64,000 nt of DNA from Spirillospora albida (GTDB lineage Bacteria; Actinomycetota; Actinomycetes; Streptosporangiales; Streptosporangiaceae): the NCBI RefSeq assembly GCF_000718255.1, contig NZ_JOFJ01000024.1:1-64000 (forward strand), read 5' to 3'. Made by a program: the position numbers and the translations under genes. Within the stretch, counting starts at the first letter, position 1. Every line of letters starts with the position of its first letter. Under the pieces are notes generated by a model. That model ran no database searches. It worked only from the letters and a program-made list of their open reading frames with translations, and was not told the DNA's origin. This document shows positions 34,329 through 42,442 of the stretch, piece after piece.

Positions 34329-36173
34329 TTATTCGACCGTGACGGACTTCGCCAGGTTGCGCGGCTGGTCGACGTCGTGCCCCTTGGCGGTCGCCAGCTC
34401 GCACGCGAAGACCTGCAGCGGGACGGTCGTGACCAGCGGCTGGAGCAGCGTCGGCACGGCCGGGACGCTGATCAGGGTGTCGGCGTACGGCTCGACGGAC
34501 GCGTCGCCCTCCTCGGCGATCACGATCGTGCGGGCGCCGCGGGCCCGGATCTCCTGGATGTTCGACACGATCTTGTCGTGCAGGACGGCCCGCGCCCGCG
34601 GCGGCACGACCACCACGACCGGCAGGCCCTCCTCGATCAGCGCGATCGGCCCGTGCTTCAGCTCGCCCGCCGCGAATCCCTCCGCGTGCATGTAGGCGAG
34701 CTCCTTGAGCTTCAGCGCGCCCTCCAGCGCGACGGGGAAGCCCACGTGCCGGCCGAGGAACAGCACGCACCGCTCGCCGGCCAGGGACCGGGCCAGCTCG
34801 CGGACCGGCTCCATCGTCTCCAGGACCTTGTCGACCTTCTCCGGCATCCCGTCCAGCAGCTGGACCATCGCGAACACCTCGTCGCCCCACTTGGTGCCCC
34901 GCACCTGCGCGAGGTAGAGGGCGATCAGGTAGACGGCGACGAGCTGCGTCAGGAACGCCTTCGTGGACGCGACCGCGATCTCGGGCCCGGCGTGCGTGTA
35001 GAGGACGCCGTCGCACTCGCGCGGCAGCGTCGACCCGTTCACGTTGCAGATGCCGAGCAGCTTCGCCTTCTGCTCCCGGGCGTGCCGGACGGCCATCAGC
35101 GCGTCCATCGTCTCGCCCGACTGGGAGATCGCGATGACGAGCGTCGTCGGCGACAGGATCGCGTCCCGGTAGCGGAACTCGCTGGCCAGCTCGACCTCGC
35201 AGGGCAGCCCGGCCCAGTGCTCGATCGCGTACTTGGCGATCAGGCCCGCGTGGTAGGACGTCCCGCACGCCACGATGATGATCTTGTCGACCTCGCGGAG
35301 CTCCTGGTCGGAGATGCGCATCTCGTCCAGCGTCAGCCGGCCGTCGGTCCCGATCCGGCCGAGCAGCGTGTCGGCGACCGCGCGCGGCTGCTCCGCGATC
35401 TCCTTCAGCATGAAGTAGTCGTAGCCGCCCTTCTCCGCGGCCGACACGTCCCAGTCGACGTGGTACTCCTTCACCTCGGCGGGCCGGCCCTCGAAGTCGG
35501 TGACCGCGACCCCGCCGGCGCGCAGCTCGACGACCTGGTCCTGGCCGAGCTCGATCGCGTCCCGGGTGTGCTCGATGAAGGCCGCGACGTCGCTGGCGAG
35601 GAAGTTCTCGCCGTCGCCGACCCCGACGACCAGCGGCGAGTTCCGGCGCGCGCCGACCACCAGGTCCGGGTCGCCGGTGTGCATCGCCACCAGCGTGAAC
35701 GCGCCCTCCAGACGGCGGCATACGCGGCGCATCGCGTCCGCGAGGTTCCCGCCCGCCTTGAGCTCGTCCTCCAGCAGGTGCGCGACGGCCTCGGTGTCGG
35801 TGTCGGAGCCGAGCTTGTGCCCGGCCTCCTCCAGCTCGCTCCGCAGCGCCGCGAAGTTCTCGATGATCCCGTTGTGGATCACGGCGACCGTGCCGGAGCA
35901 GTCGACGTGCGGGTGCGCGTTCCGGTCGTTCGGCGCCCCGTGCGTCGCCCACCGGGTGTGGCCCATGCCGAGGGTGCCGGCGGGCGGCGGCTCCTCCGCG
36001 AGCGCCTCCCGCAGGTTCACCAGCTTGCCCGCGCGCTTCGCCGTCGTGAGCGCCCCCTCCGCGAGGATGGCCACGCCGGCCGAGTCGTAGCCGCGGTACT
36101 CCAGCCGGGCCAACCCGTCGACCACGACGTCCAGCGCCGGCCTGCCCCCTACGTACCCCACGATTCCGCACAT
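34329..36173 (-). CDS. glmS: Glutamine-fructose-6-phosphate aminotransferase
   Basis: A 614-residue enzyme making glucosamine-6-phosphate from fructose-6-phosphate and glutamine, the entry to UDP-GlcNAc. The N-terminal Ntn glutaminase begins MCGIVGYVG (Cys2 is the nucleophile), followed by two SIS sugar-isomerase domains (CGTSYHAGL, SQSGETMDAL) and the C-terminal LQVFACELATAKGHDVDQPRNLAKSVTVE. TAGGCT lies 7 nt before the ATG without a ribosome-binding site, so leaderless translation is likely. No glmS ribozyme is seen upstream. Confidence 0.96.
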   Translation of the reverse strand: MCGIVGYVGGRPALDVVVDGLARLEYRGYDSAGVAILAEGALTTAKRAGKLVNLREALAEEPPPAGTLGMGHTRWATHGAPNDRNAHPHVDCSGTVAVIHNGIIENFAALRSELEEAGHKLGSDTDTEAVAHLLEDELKAGGNLADAMRRVCRRLEGAFTLVAMHTGDPDLVVGARRNSPLVVGVGDGENFLASDVAAFIEHTRDAIELGQDQVVELRAGGVAVTDFEGRPAEVKEYHVDWDVSAAEKGGYDYFMLKEIAEQPRAVADTLLGRIGTDGRLTLDEMRISDQELREVDKIIIVACGTSYHAGLIAKYAIEHWAGLPCEVELASEFRYRDAILSPTTLVIAISQSGETMDALMAVRHAREQKAKLLGICNVNGSTLPRECDGVLYTHAGPEIAVASTKAFLTQLVAVYLIALYLAQVRGTKWGDEVFAMVQLLDGMPEKVDKVLETMEPVRELARSLAGERCVLFLGRHVGFPVALEGALKLKELAYMHAEGFAAGELKHGPIALIEEGLPVVVVVPPRARAVLHDKIVSNIQEIRARGARTIVIAEEGDASVEPYADTLISVPAVPTLLQPLVTTVPLQVFACELATAKGHDVDQPRNLAKSVTVE

Positions 36174-36180
36174 GGCGGCA

Positions 36181-36186
36181 AGCCTA
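36181..36186 (-). promoter_or_regulatory. -10 box of leaderless glmS
   Basis: On the minus strand TAGGCT, 7 nt, then ATG of glmS; no ribosome-binding site. Confidence 0.5.
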
Positions 36187-36271
36187 TTCGCTGTCCGGCG
36201 CGGGGCCTACCTGCGAGGGCGGACGAGCGAGCCACTACCGTGGTCGCCCGGCGACCGGCCGAGCCGGTCGT

Positions 36272-36277
36272 TAAGGT
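36272..36277 (+). promoter_or_regulatory. -10 box of leaderless coaA
   Basis: TAAGGT, 7 nt, then ATG36285; no ribosome-binding site. Divergent to the glmS -10 box 85 bp away. Confidence 0.5.
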
Positions 36278-36284
36278 TTCAAAC

Positions 36285-37226
36285 ATGACGAGCGGATGGG
36301 ACAGCGTGCCGAGCCCCTACCTGGAATTCTCCCGCGCGGACTGGCGTCCGCTGCGCGAGAGCACCCCGCTCCCCCTGACCCCCGGCGAGCTGGACGCCCT
36401 GCGCGGCCTGCGGGACCCGATCGACATCACCGAGGTCGAGGAGGTGTACCTGCCGCTGTCGCGGCTCCTCAACCTGTTCTTCATGTCGGACGGGCGGCTC
36501 CGCGACACCGTCGGGGAGTTCCTCGGCGGCGAGGTCCGGCCCACCCCGTTCATCATCGGGGTCGCCGGGAGCGTCGCGGTCGGCAAGTCCACCACGTCCC
36601 GGCTGCTGCGGACGCTGCTGGCCCGCTGGCCCGAGCACCCCAGTGTGGAACTCGTCACGACCGACAGCTTCCTGTACCCGAACGCCGTCCTCACCGAGCG
36701 CGGGATCATGGACCGGAAGGGGTTCCCCGAGTCGTACGACCGGCGCTCGCTCGTCCGGTTCGTGTCGTCGATCAAGGCGGGCGCGGCCGAGTGCGACATC
36801 CCCGTGTACTCCCATCTGGAGTACGACATCGTCCCGGACGCGAAGCAGACCGTCCGGCGCCCCGACATCCTCATCGTCGAGGGGCTGAACGTCCTGCAGG
36901 CGGCCCCGGCGGGCCAGCTCGGCGTATCCGACTTCTTCGACTTCTCGATCTACGTGGACGCCCGGGTGGAGGACATCCGGCAGTGGTACGTCGACCGGCT
37001 GTTCGCGCTGCGCCGCACCGCGTTCACCGACCCGCGCTCGTACTTCCACAAGTACGCCCACGAGATGGACGAGGACGAGACCGCCGCCTTCGCCCAGCGC
37101 GTGTGGCGCGACGTCAACGAGATCAACCTGGTGTCGAACATCCTGCCGACCCGGGCGCGGGCCACGCTCGTCCTGCACAAGGGCAAGGACCACTCGATCG
37201 AGCGCGTCCGCCTGCGGCGTATCTGA
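36285..37226 (+). CDS. coaA: Type I pantothenate kinase
   Basis: A 313-residue enzyme for the first step of CoA synthesis (pantothenate to 4'-phosphopantothenate). P-loop GSVAVGKSTTSRLL at 95-108, then TTDSFLYPNAVL, RKGFPESYDRRSL, VYSHLEYDIVPD and DFFDFSIYVDA, all type I CoaA blocks. A much longer ORF through the same frame begins in glmS antisense and is rejected. Divergent from glmS. Confidence 0.96.
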   Translation: MTSGWDSVPSPYLEFSRADWRPLRESTPLPLTPGELDALRGLRDPIDITEVEEVYLPLSRLLNLFFMSDGRLRDTVGEFLGGEVRPTPFIIGVAGSVAVGKSTTSRLLRTLLARWPEHPSVELVTTDSFLYPNAVLTERGIMDRKGFPESYDRRSLVRFVSSIKAGAAECDIPVYSHLEYDIVPDAKQTVRRPDILIVEGLNVLQAAPAGQLGVSDFFDFSIYVDARVEDIRQWYVDRLFALRRTAFTDPRSYFHKYAHEMDEDETAAFAQRVWRDVNEINLVSNILPTRARATLVLHKGKDHSIERVRLRRI

Positions 37227-37249
37227 CCGCGTCCGCGACGATCGCGGTC
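37225..37249. terminator. Weak hairpin between convergent genes
   Basis: A 7-bp stem (GACCGCG/CGCGGTC) with an 11-nt loop overlaps the coaA stop and precedes the stop of the convergent permease gene. Confidence 0.45.
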
Positions 37250-37257
37250 GCCGACGG

Positions 37258-37974
37258 TCACTCGGCGCTGGCGACCGTCAGGGAGCGCAGCCGGTACGAG
37301 GCGAGGAGCACGCCGGCGACCGTGACGGCGGCCAGCAGAGGGCCCGCCACGGCCAGGTCCACGGTCGAGTCGATCACCGACGCGGGGGTCAGCGCGTCCG
37401 TCACCGACAGCGCCCACTGCTGGATCGACGCCGACTTCGCGCCCGGCGCGAAGTTGCCGAGCAGCGCCTCCCACACGAGCGCGTACAGCAGCCCGATCGT
37501 GACGGCGTTGCGGCTCAGGACGGCGAGCGCCACGAACACGGCGCTGTAGGCGATGCCGCCGACGAGGACGCCGACGGTGAAGGCGGACGCCATCCCGGCC
37601 GTCGTGCCGGTGAGCAGCAGGCCCGCGATCAGCGTCGGGACGACCGCGAACAGCGTCACGAGCACGACCGCGACCGCGTACTTCGTCACCACGACCACCG
37701 GCCGCGGGATCGGCTTGGTCAGCACGTACATGATCTGGCCGTCGTCGATCTCCGGCCCGATCACCCCCGTGCCGGCGATCAGCGCCAGCAGCGGCAGCAG
37801 CGTGGCCAGCGCGAACCGCTGCATCACCTGCGCGGACGTGTCGAGGTCGTTGAAGTCCGACAGCCGCAACGCGGCGGCCAGCACCAGCAGCAGCACGGGC
37901 AGCAGGAGCAGCAGCAGCGCCCGCCGCCGCCCCAGCATCGCCCGGAACGTGATCATCGCGATGGTTGCGTTCAT
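37258..37974 (-). CDS. ABC-2 family transporter permease
   Basis: A 238-residue protein with six predicted helices. GPEIDDGQIMYVLTKPIPRPVVVVTKY is the ABC-2 coupling loop. ATG overlaps the stop of its ATPase in ATGA. It is the last gene of a four-gene ATPase-permease-ATPase-permease operon. Confidence 0.88.
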   Translation of the reverse strand: MNATIAMITFRAMLGRRRALLLLLLPVLLLVLAAALRLSDFNDLDTSAQVMQRFALATLLPLLALIAGTGVIGPEIDDGQIMYVLTKPIPRPVVVVTKYAVAVVLVTLFAVVPTLIAGLLLTGTTAGMASAFTVGVLVGGIAYSAVFVALAVLSRNAVTIGLLYALVWEALLGNFAPGAKSASIQQWALSVTDALTPASVIDSTVDLAVAGPLLAAVTVAGVLLASYRLRSLTVASAE

Positions 37975-38882
37975 CGTGCCACCAGATAGGAGAAGACGCT
38001 TTCGAGGGACTCGTCCGCCGGGGAGACCTCCCAGAGGCGGACGTCGGCGTCGCGGGCCAGCCGCGGGAGGAGCCAGGTGAAGCGCTGGAAGTCGGTCGCC
38101 TCGACGCGCAGGCCCTTCTCGGTGAGTTCGACGCTGCTCGCGCAGCCGTCCGCGATGACCTCGGCGGCCAGCCGCCGGTCGTCGCCGGAGCGGACGAGGA
38201 AGATGTGCGGGCGGTCCGTCATCAGCCGGCGGATCTTGCGGAAGTCGCCGGACGCGGCGTGCCGGCCCGCGACGATCACCTCGATATGGCTGGCGAGGCG
38301 CTCGACCTCTTCCAGAATGTGCGAGCTGAACAGGATCGTGCGGCCCTCGTCGGCCATCCGGCGGATCAGGTCCATGAGCTGGAGCCGCTGCCGCGGGTCC
38401 ATGCCGTTGAACGGCTCGTCGAGCAGCAGCACGGGCGGGTCGTGGACCAGCGCGGACGCCATCTTGATCCGCTGCTTCATGCCCTTGGAGTAGTTCCCGA
38501 TGGGCCGGTTCGCGGCGTAGTCCATCTCGACGAGGCCGATGGCGCGGCGGGCCGCGGCGGACGGGTCGGGCAGCTTGTGCAGCTTCGCCATCGCGTGGAT
38601 GAACTGCTCGCCGGTGAGGAAGTCGTAGGCCGCCTCGCGCTCGGGCACGAGCCCGAGCCGCCGGTACACGTCCGGGTTCTGCCAGATCGGCGCCCCGTCC
38701 AGCGTCACCGTGCCGGACGAGGGGGCCAGGAACCCGCCCATCATGTGGATGAGGGTCGACTTCCCGGCGCCGTTCGGCCCGAGCAGGCCGGTCACGCCGG
38801 GGCCCACCGTCATCGAGACGCCGTTGACGGCGACGACGTTGCCGTACCAGCGGGAGACGCTCTCCAGCTTCAGTTCACTCAC
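37971..38882 (-). CDS. ABC transporter ATP-binding protein
   Basis: A 303-residue ATPase with Walker A GPNGAGKSTL, a YSKGMKQRIKMASALVH signature (S-K-G-M in place of LSGGQ), Walker B VLLLDEPFNGMD and SSHILEEVE. The C-terminal domain (about 90 residues) ends in LESVFSYL. GTG38882 overlaps the upstream permease stop in GTGA; a longer ORF through this frame is an artefact. Confidence 0.92.
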   Translation of the reverse strand: MSELKLESVSRWYGNVVAVNGVSMTVGPGVTGLLGPNGAGKSTLIHMMGGFLAPSSGTVTLDGAPIWQNPDVYRRLGLVPEREAAYDFLTGEQFIHAMAKLHKLPDPSAAARRAIGLVEMDYAANRPIGNYSKGMKQRIKMASALVHDPPVLLLDEPFNGMDPRQRLQLMDLIRRMADEGRTILFSSHILEEVERLASHIEVIVAGRHAASGDFRKIRRLMTDRPHIFLVRSGDDRRLAAEVIADGCASSVELTEKGLRVEATDFQRFTWLLPRLARDADVRLWEVSPADESLESVFSYLVAR

Positions 38883-39757
38883 GAGAGGCCCGCCTTCCGG
38901 AAGCGGCGGTACAGGACCGCGACAGAGCCGGCGACCAGGGCGGCGCAGATCGCGAGCGCGATGAGGCCGGCGGCGGTGCCGGACGGGACGCCGGCCGACG
39001 ACGACTCCGCGCCGAGCAGCCGGACCTGGACGATGTCGACCAGGTTGAACGGGGCGAACAGGCCCGCCCAGCCCTGGAGGGTGAAGTTCGTCCGCGCCTC
39101 CGCGATTTCCTGCACGATCGCCACCACCGTGGTGCTGATCATGAAGACCGCGATGACGGCGGCGACGCCGAGGCCGCGGCGCGGGGTGAACGCGGCGACC
39201 GGCATCGCGATCGCCGACAGGACCAGCGCGAACAGCCCGCAGCCGACCAGCCCGGCGAGATAGTCCAGGAGGTGCTGGGAGGAGTCCGGCGCCTTGGCGA
39301 CCAGCCCGCCGAAGTACAGGACGCTGACCGGCACGGCCGTCAGCGCGAACGCGGCGGTCGCCAGCGCGCCGAGCTTGGCGAGCACGAAGTCGAGATGCCC
39401 GACCGGCCGGGAGAAGTACAGCGGCACGACCTGGAACCGGATCTCCCGCGACGCGAGCACGGGCGCCTGTGTCGCCAGGAAGATCGAGATGATGACCGAC
39501 AGCGTGACCGCGTACGAGGAGTAGGGGATCAGCGCCTCCTCCTCGCCGGTGAACGCGAACGCCGCGACCGACCCGGCGGCGGGCAGCAGCATGATCGCGG
39601 CCAGCAGGAACGGCATCACCTTGGCGCGGGCGGGCCGGCCGAGGCCCCACGCGGCCCGCAGGTTGTGGACGTACAGGGACCGGAGGACGTAGCCGCGGCC
39701 GCTGCGGCGGCCCTCGTAGTGCCGGTAGCCGATGTCGTGGATCGTGCTGGTGCTCAT
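38879..39757 (-). CDS. ABC-2 family transporter permease
   Basis: A 292-residue protein with about six helices. A hydrophilic N-terminus (IHDIGYRHYEGRRSGRGYV) and SREIRFQVVPLYFSRPVGHLDFVLAKL as coupling loop. ATG39757 overlaps the stop of the upstream ATPase in ATGA. Confidence 0.88.
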   Translation of the reverse strand: MSTSTIHDIGYRHYEGRRSGRGYVLRSLYVHNLRAAWGLGRPARAKVMPFLLAAIMLLPAAGSVAAFAFTGEEEALIPYSSYAVTLSVIISIFLATQAPVLASREIRFQVVPLYFSRPVGHLDFVLAKLGALATAAFALTAVPVSVLYFGGLVAKAPDSSQHLLDYLAGLVGCGLFALVLSAIAMPVAAFTPRRGLGVAAVIAVFMISTTVVAIVQEIAEARTNFTLQGWAGLFAPFNLVDIVQVRLLGAESSSAGVPSGTAAGLIALAICAALVAGSVAVLYRRFRKAGLS

Positions 39758-40686
39758 CGCGGCGCCCCCTGCTGCGGGACGGGCGCGGGCGGCCCGTCCT
39801 GGAAGACCTCTTCGATGTGGTGGCGGCGCTGCTCCATCCGGACCAGCCGCAGCCCGAGTTCGGCGACGCCGTCCCGGACGAGGTCGTAGGTCTTCTCCCC
39901 GGCGATGTCGATGACGAGGAACCGGCCCTCCGGACGCACCGAGACGCCCTGGTCGAACAGCATCCGGCCGAGGTCGTCGCGGCCCTCGTCCACCTCGACG
40001 GTGAGGGCGCCGGACGCCGCCGTGTACGCCTCGACGGCCTGGGAGCGCAGCAGCCTCCCGCCGTCGATGATGACGACGTGGTCGCAGACCCGCTCCAGCT
40101 CGCCGAGCAGGTGCGAGGTGACGAGCACGCTGATGCCGAACTCGGCGCCGATGCGGCGGATCAGGTCGAGCATCTCGTCGCGTCCGGCCGGGTCGAGGCC
40201 GTTGGTCGGCTCGTCCAGGAACACGAGCTTCGGGTCGTGCACCAGCGCCTGCGCGAGCTTCACCCGCTGCCGCATGCCCGTCGAGTAGCCGCCGATCGGG
40301 CGGTAGCGCTCCTCGTACAGGCCGACGTGCCGGAGCGTGTCGGCGGCGCGCTCGCGGGCGGCGGTGGGCGGCAGCCCGCACATCCGGGCCATGTGCACGA
40401 CGAACTCGGTCGCGGACACGTCCGGCGGCAGGCAGTCGTACTCGGGCATGAACCCGACGCTCTCCCGGATCCGCAGCCCGTCGCGGGCGATGTCGTACCC
40501 GAGGACGGTCGCTGTTCCGGCGGTCGGGGGCTGCAGCCCGAGGAGGATCTTGATGAGGGTCGACTTGCCGGCGCCGTTGGCGCCGACGAGGCCGACGACC
40601 CCGGGTTCCACGGCCACCGTGAGGTCGTCCAGGGCGGTCACCCGGGGAAACCTCATCGTCAGCCCCTGGATGGCGATGATCGGCAT
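39754..40686 (-). CDS. ABC transporter ATP-binding protein
   Basis: A 310-residue ATPase, first gene of the four-gene operon. Walker A GANGAGKSTL, signature YSTGMRQRVKLAQAL, Walker B LVFLDEPTNGLD and TSHLLGE. It is closest in pattern to the ATPase at 37971-38882, so the operon may encode one heteromeric exporter or two related ones. Substrate unknown. Confidence 0.92.
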   Translation of the reverse strand: MPIIAIQGLTMRFPRVTALDDLTVAVEPGVVGLVGANGAGKSTLIKILLGLQPPTAGTATVLGYDIARDGLRIRESVGFMPEYDCLPPDVSATEFVVHMARMCGLPPTAARERAADTLRHVGLYEERYRPIGGYSTGMRQRVKLAQALVHDPKLVFLDEPTNGLDPAGRDEMLDLIRRIGAEFGISVLVTSHLLGELERVCDHVVIIDGGRLLRSQAVEAYTAASGALTVEVDEGRDDLGRMLFDQGVSVRPEGRFLVIDIAGEKTYDLVRDGVAELGLRLVRMEQRRHHIEEVFQDGPPAPVPQQGAPR

Positions 40687-40721
40687 GATCCGAACCTAGC
40701 GGCCGGACGGCCGGCGCCGCG

Positions 40722-41690
40722 TCACCCTGAAGTCTGACGCACGGCGCGCCCGCCCTTCCTGCGGAGGACGGCCGACCACACCGTCCGCTGGACGACGAGA
40801 GTCAGCGAGCCCGCGATGACCATGCCGGCGATGTTGACGCCGAGCTGCGTCAGCGACCCGGCGACCTCGCTGCCGTGCCGCAGGGCCAGCGCGACCGCGA
40901 GGTTGCCCGCGGCGGGGACCGTGGTGACGGAGATGAAGACGCCGACGAGCGCGGACGACTTGCCGGCGGTGAGCGAGAGCACCCCGGCGGCGCCGGCCAG
41001 CACCGCGACGATGAACGACCAGCGGTCGGGGCTGTAGATGAAGGCGGTGAGCGGCCGCTCGTCCGGCAGCCGGTCCAGCGAGATCACGCCGGCCCACCGG
41101 CCGGCGAGCGCGCAGGCGTAGGTGACGGCGACCGCGACGGTGAACCCGATGGCGAGCGTGCGGATCGCCCGGCCGATCCTGCGCGGCTGGAGGGTGATGA
41201 CGCCGAGGCAGATCGCGGCGATCGCGGCGAACTCGGGGCCGAGGACCATCGCGCCGACCACGAGGATCGGCGAGTCGATCAGCGCCGCGATGCCGGCGAG
41301 CTGCGTGGCGAGCACGAGGAACACGAGGAACGCCCAGGTCAGCTGGGTCCCCTCGGTGACGTGCCGGTCGAGCTCGGCCCAGACGACGGCGTCGTCGCCG
41401 TGCCCGGGGGCGCGCTTGGACGCGACCGCCGCGGCCGTCGACATCGACAGGTCGATGTGCTCGAGGGCGATGGAGCCGTCCTCGTGCAGGCCGAGGTCGC
41501 GCAGCGCGTCCAGTATCTCGTTCGCGGACTCGCGCGCGATGTCGCAGGTCACCAGGTCGCCCTTGGGGAGCCGCGCGGCGCCGGGCAGGACGATGACGTT
41601 GGTGGCGCCGGGGAACTCCTCCAGGAGCCCGCCGACGGCGTCGGTGCGGTCGACCGGGACGATCGCTCTCAGGTGCAGCACGTCCCACAT
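40722..41690 (-). CDS. DUF389 membrane protein
   Basis: A 322-residue protein with an N-terminal soluble domain of about 100 residues (HLRAIVPVDRTDAV...DLGLHEDGSIALEHIDLSM) and a membrane domain of six or more helices containing SPILVVGAMVLGPEFAAIAA, typical of DUF389. The function is not established. A homolog-typical start at ATG41690. Confidence 0.85.
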   Translation of the reverse strand: MWDVLHLRAIVPVDRTDAVGGLLEEFPGATNVIVLPGAARLPKGDLVTCDIARESANEILDALRDLGLHEDGSIALEHIDLSMSTAAAVASKRAPGHGDDAVVWAELDRHVTEGTQLTWAFLVFLVLATQLAGIAALIDSPILVVGAMVLGPEFAAIAAICLGVITLQPRRIGRAIRTLAIGFTVAVAVTYACALAGRWAGVISLDRLPDERPLTAFIYSPDRWSFIVAVLAGAAGVLSLTAGKSSALVGVFISVTTVPAAGNLAVALALRHGSEVAGSLTQLGVNIAGMVIAGSLTLVVQRTVWSAVLRRKGGRAVRQTSG

Positions 41691-41773
41691 CGTGCCGGAT
41701 AACGCGGCCGTACGGGGGGAGAGACCGCACCGTAGGCTTCGTGAAAAATCATCTAGTTGGTGGTGAATTGTCG

Positions 41774-42442
41774 ATGCAGGTCCGGACGACGCTCGCGGCC
41801 CTCGCGCTGACCGCTCCCCTCGCCCTCGCGGGCTGCGAGGGGAGCGTCGGCCTGTCCGACACCGCGAGCCCCGCCCCCGGCGGCTCGCGGCCCCCGTCCG
41901 GCGCGGCCGCGGAGGCCCGCCGCGACCTGTCCGCCCTCCCCGTCAGGGCCGAGGGCGACGGCGGCGGCTACGAGCGCGGCAGGTTCGGGACGCGCTGGAA
42001 GGACACCGACCGCAACGGCTGCGACCAGCGCAACGACGTCCTCGCCCGCGACCTCGCCGACGTCGCCAAGCGCGGGAACTGCGTCGTCGTCTCCGGACGC
42101 CTGAGCGACCCCTACAGCGGCAAGACCATCACGTTCAGCAAGTCCGACGCCGCCGAGGTCCAGATCGACCACGTCTACCCGCTCGCCCTCGCCTGGCGCA
42201 TGGGCGCGTCCCGCTGGAGCGAGGACCGGCGGGAGCGCTTCGCCAACGACCACGCCAACCTGCTCGCCGTCTGGGGGGTCCCGAACCGGCAGAAGAGCGA
42301 CTCCGGCCCGGGCGAGTGGAAACCGCAGAAGTCCTTCCAGTGCGCCTACGCCGTCAAGTACATCGCGGTCGCCGACGAGTACGACCTCGCCGTGACCTCC
42401 GGCGACAAGGCCGCCCTGCAGACCTTCCTCGGGCGCTGCTAG
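41774..42442 (+). CDS. Exported lipoprotein nuclease, HNH/DUF1524 type
   Basis: A 222-residue lipoprotein: signal peptide with lipobox LALAGC, then a Ser/Pro/Ala-rich linker and a nuclease-like domain. The DUF1524/HNH pattern is IDHVYPLALAWRMGA, ANDHANLLAVWGVPNRQKSD and the preceding SGRLSDPYSGKTITFSKSDA. It probably acts outside the membrane as a metal-dependent nuclease. ATG41774 opens the signal peptide; a GTG at 41741 would add 11 residues. Its TAG shares CTAG with the convergent glmM stop. Confidence 0.85.
   Translation: MQVRTTLAALALTAPLALAGCEGSVGLSDTASPAPGGSRPPSGAAAEARRDLSALPVRAEGDGGGYERGRFGTRWKDTDRNGCDQRNDVLARDLADVAKRGNCVVVSGRLSDPYSGKTITFSKSDAAEVQIDHVYPLALAWRMGASRWSEDRRERFANDHANLLAVWGVPNRQKSDSGPGEWKPQKSFQCAYAVKYIAVADEYDLAVTSGDKAALQTFLGRC

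Noticed and set aside
36174..36284. glmS ribozyme or riboswitch upstream of glmS
   Set aside because: Only 111 bp to coaA, and the -10 box is 7 nt from the ATG, so no leader RNA exists.
34110..37226. 1038-codon plus-strand ORF ending in coaA
   Set aside because: Only the last 313 codons match CoaA; the rest is antisense to glmS and the ABC ATPase.
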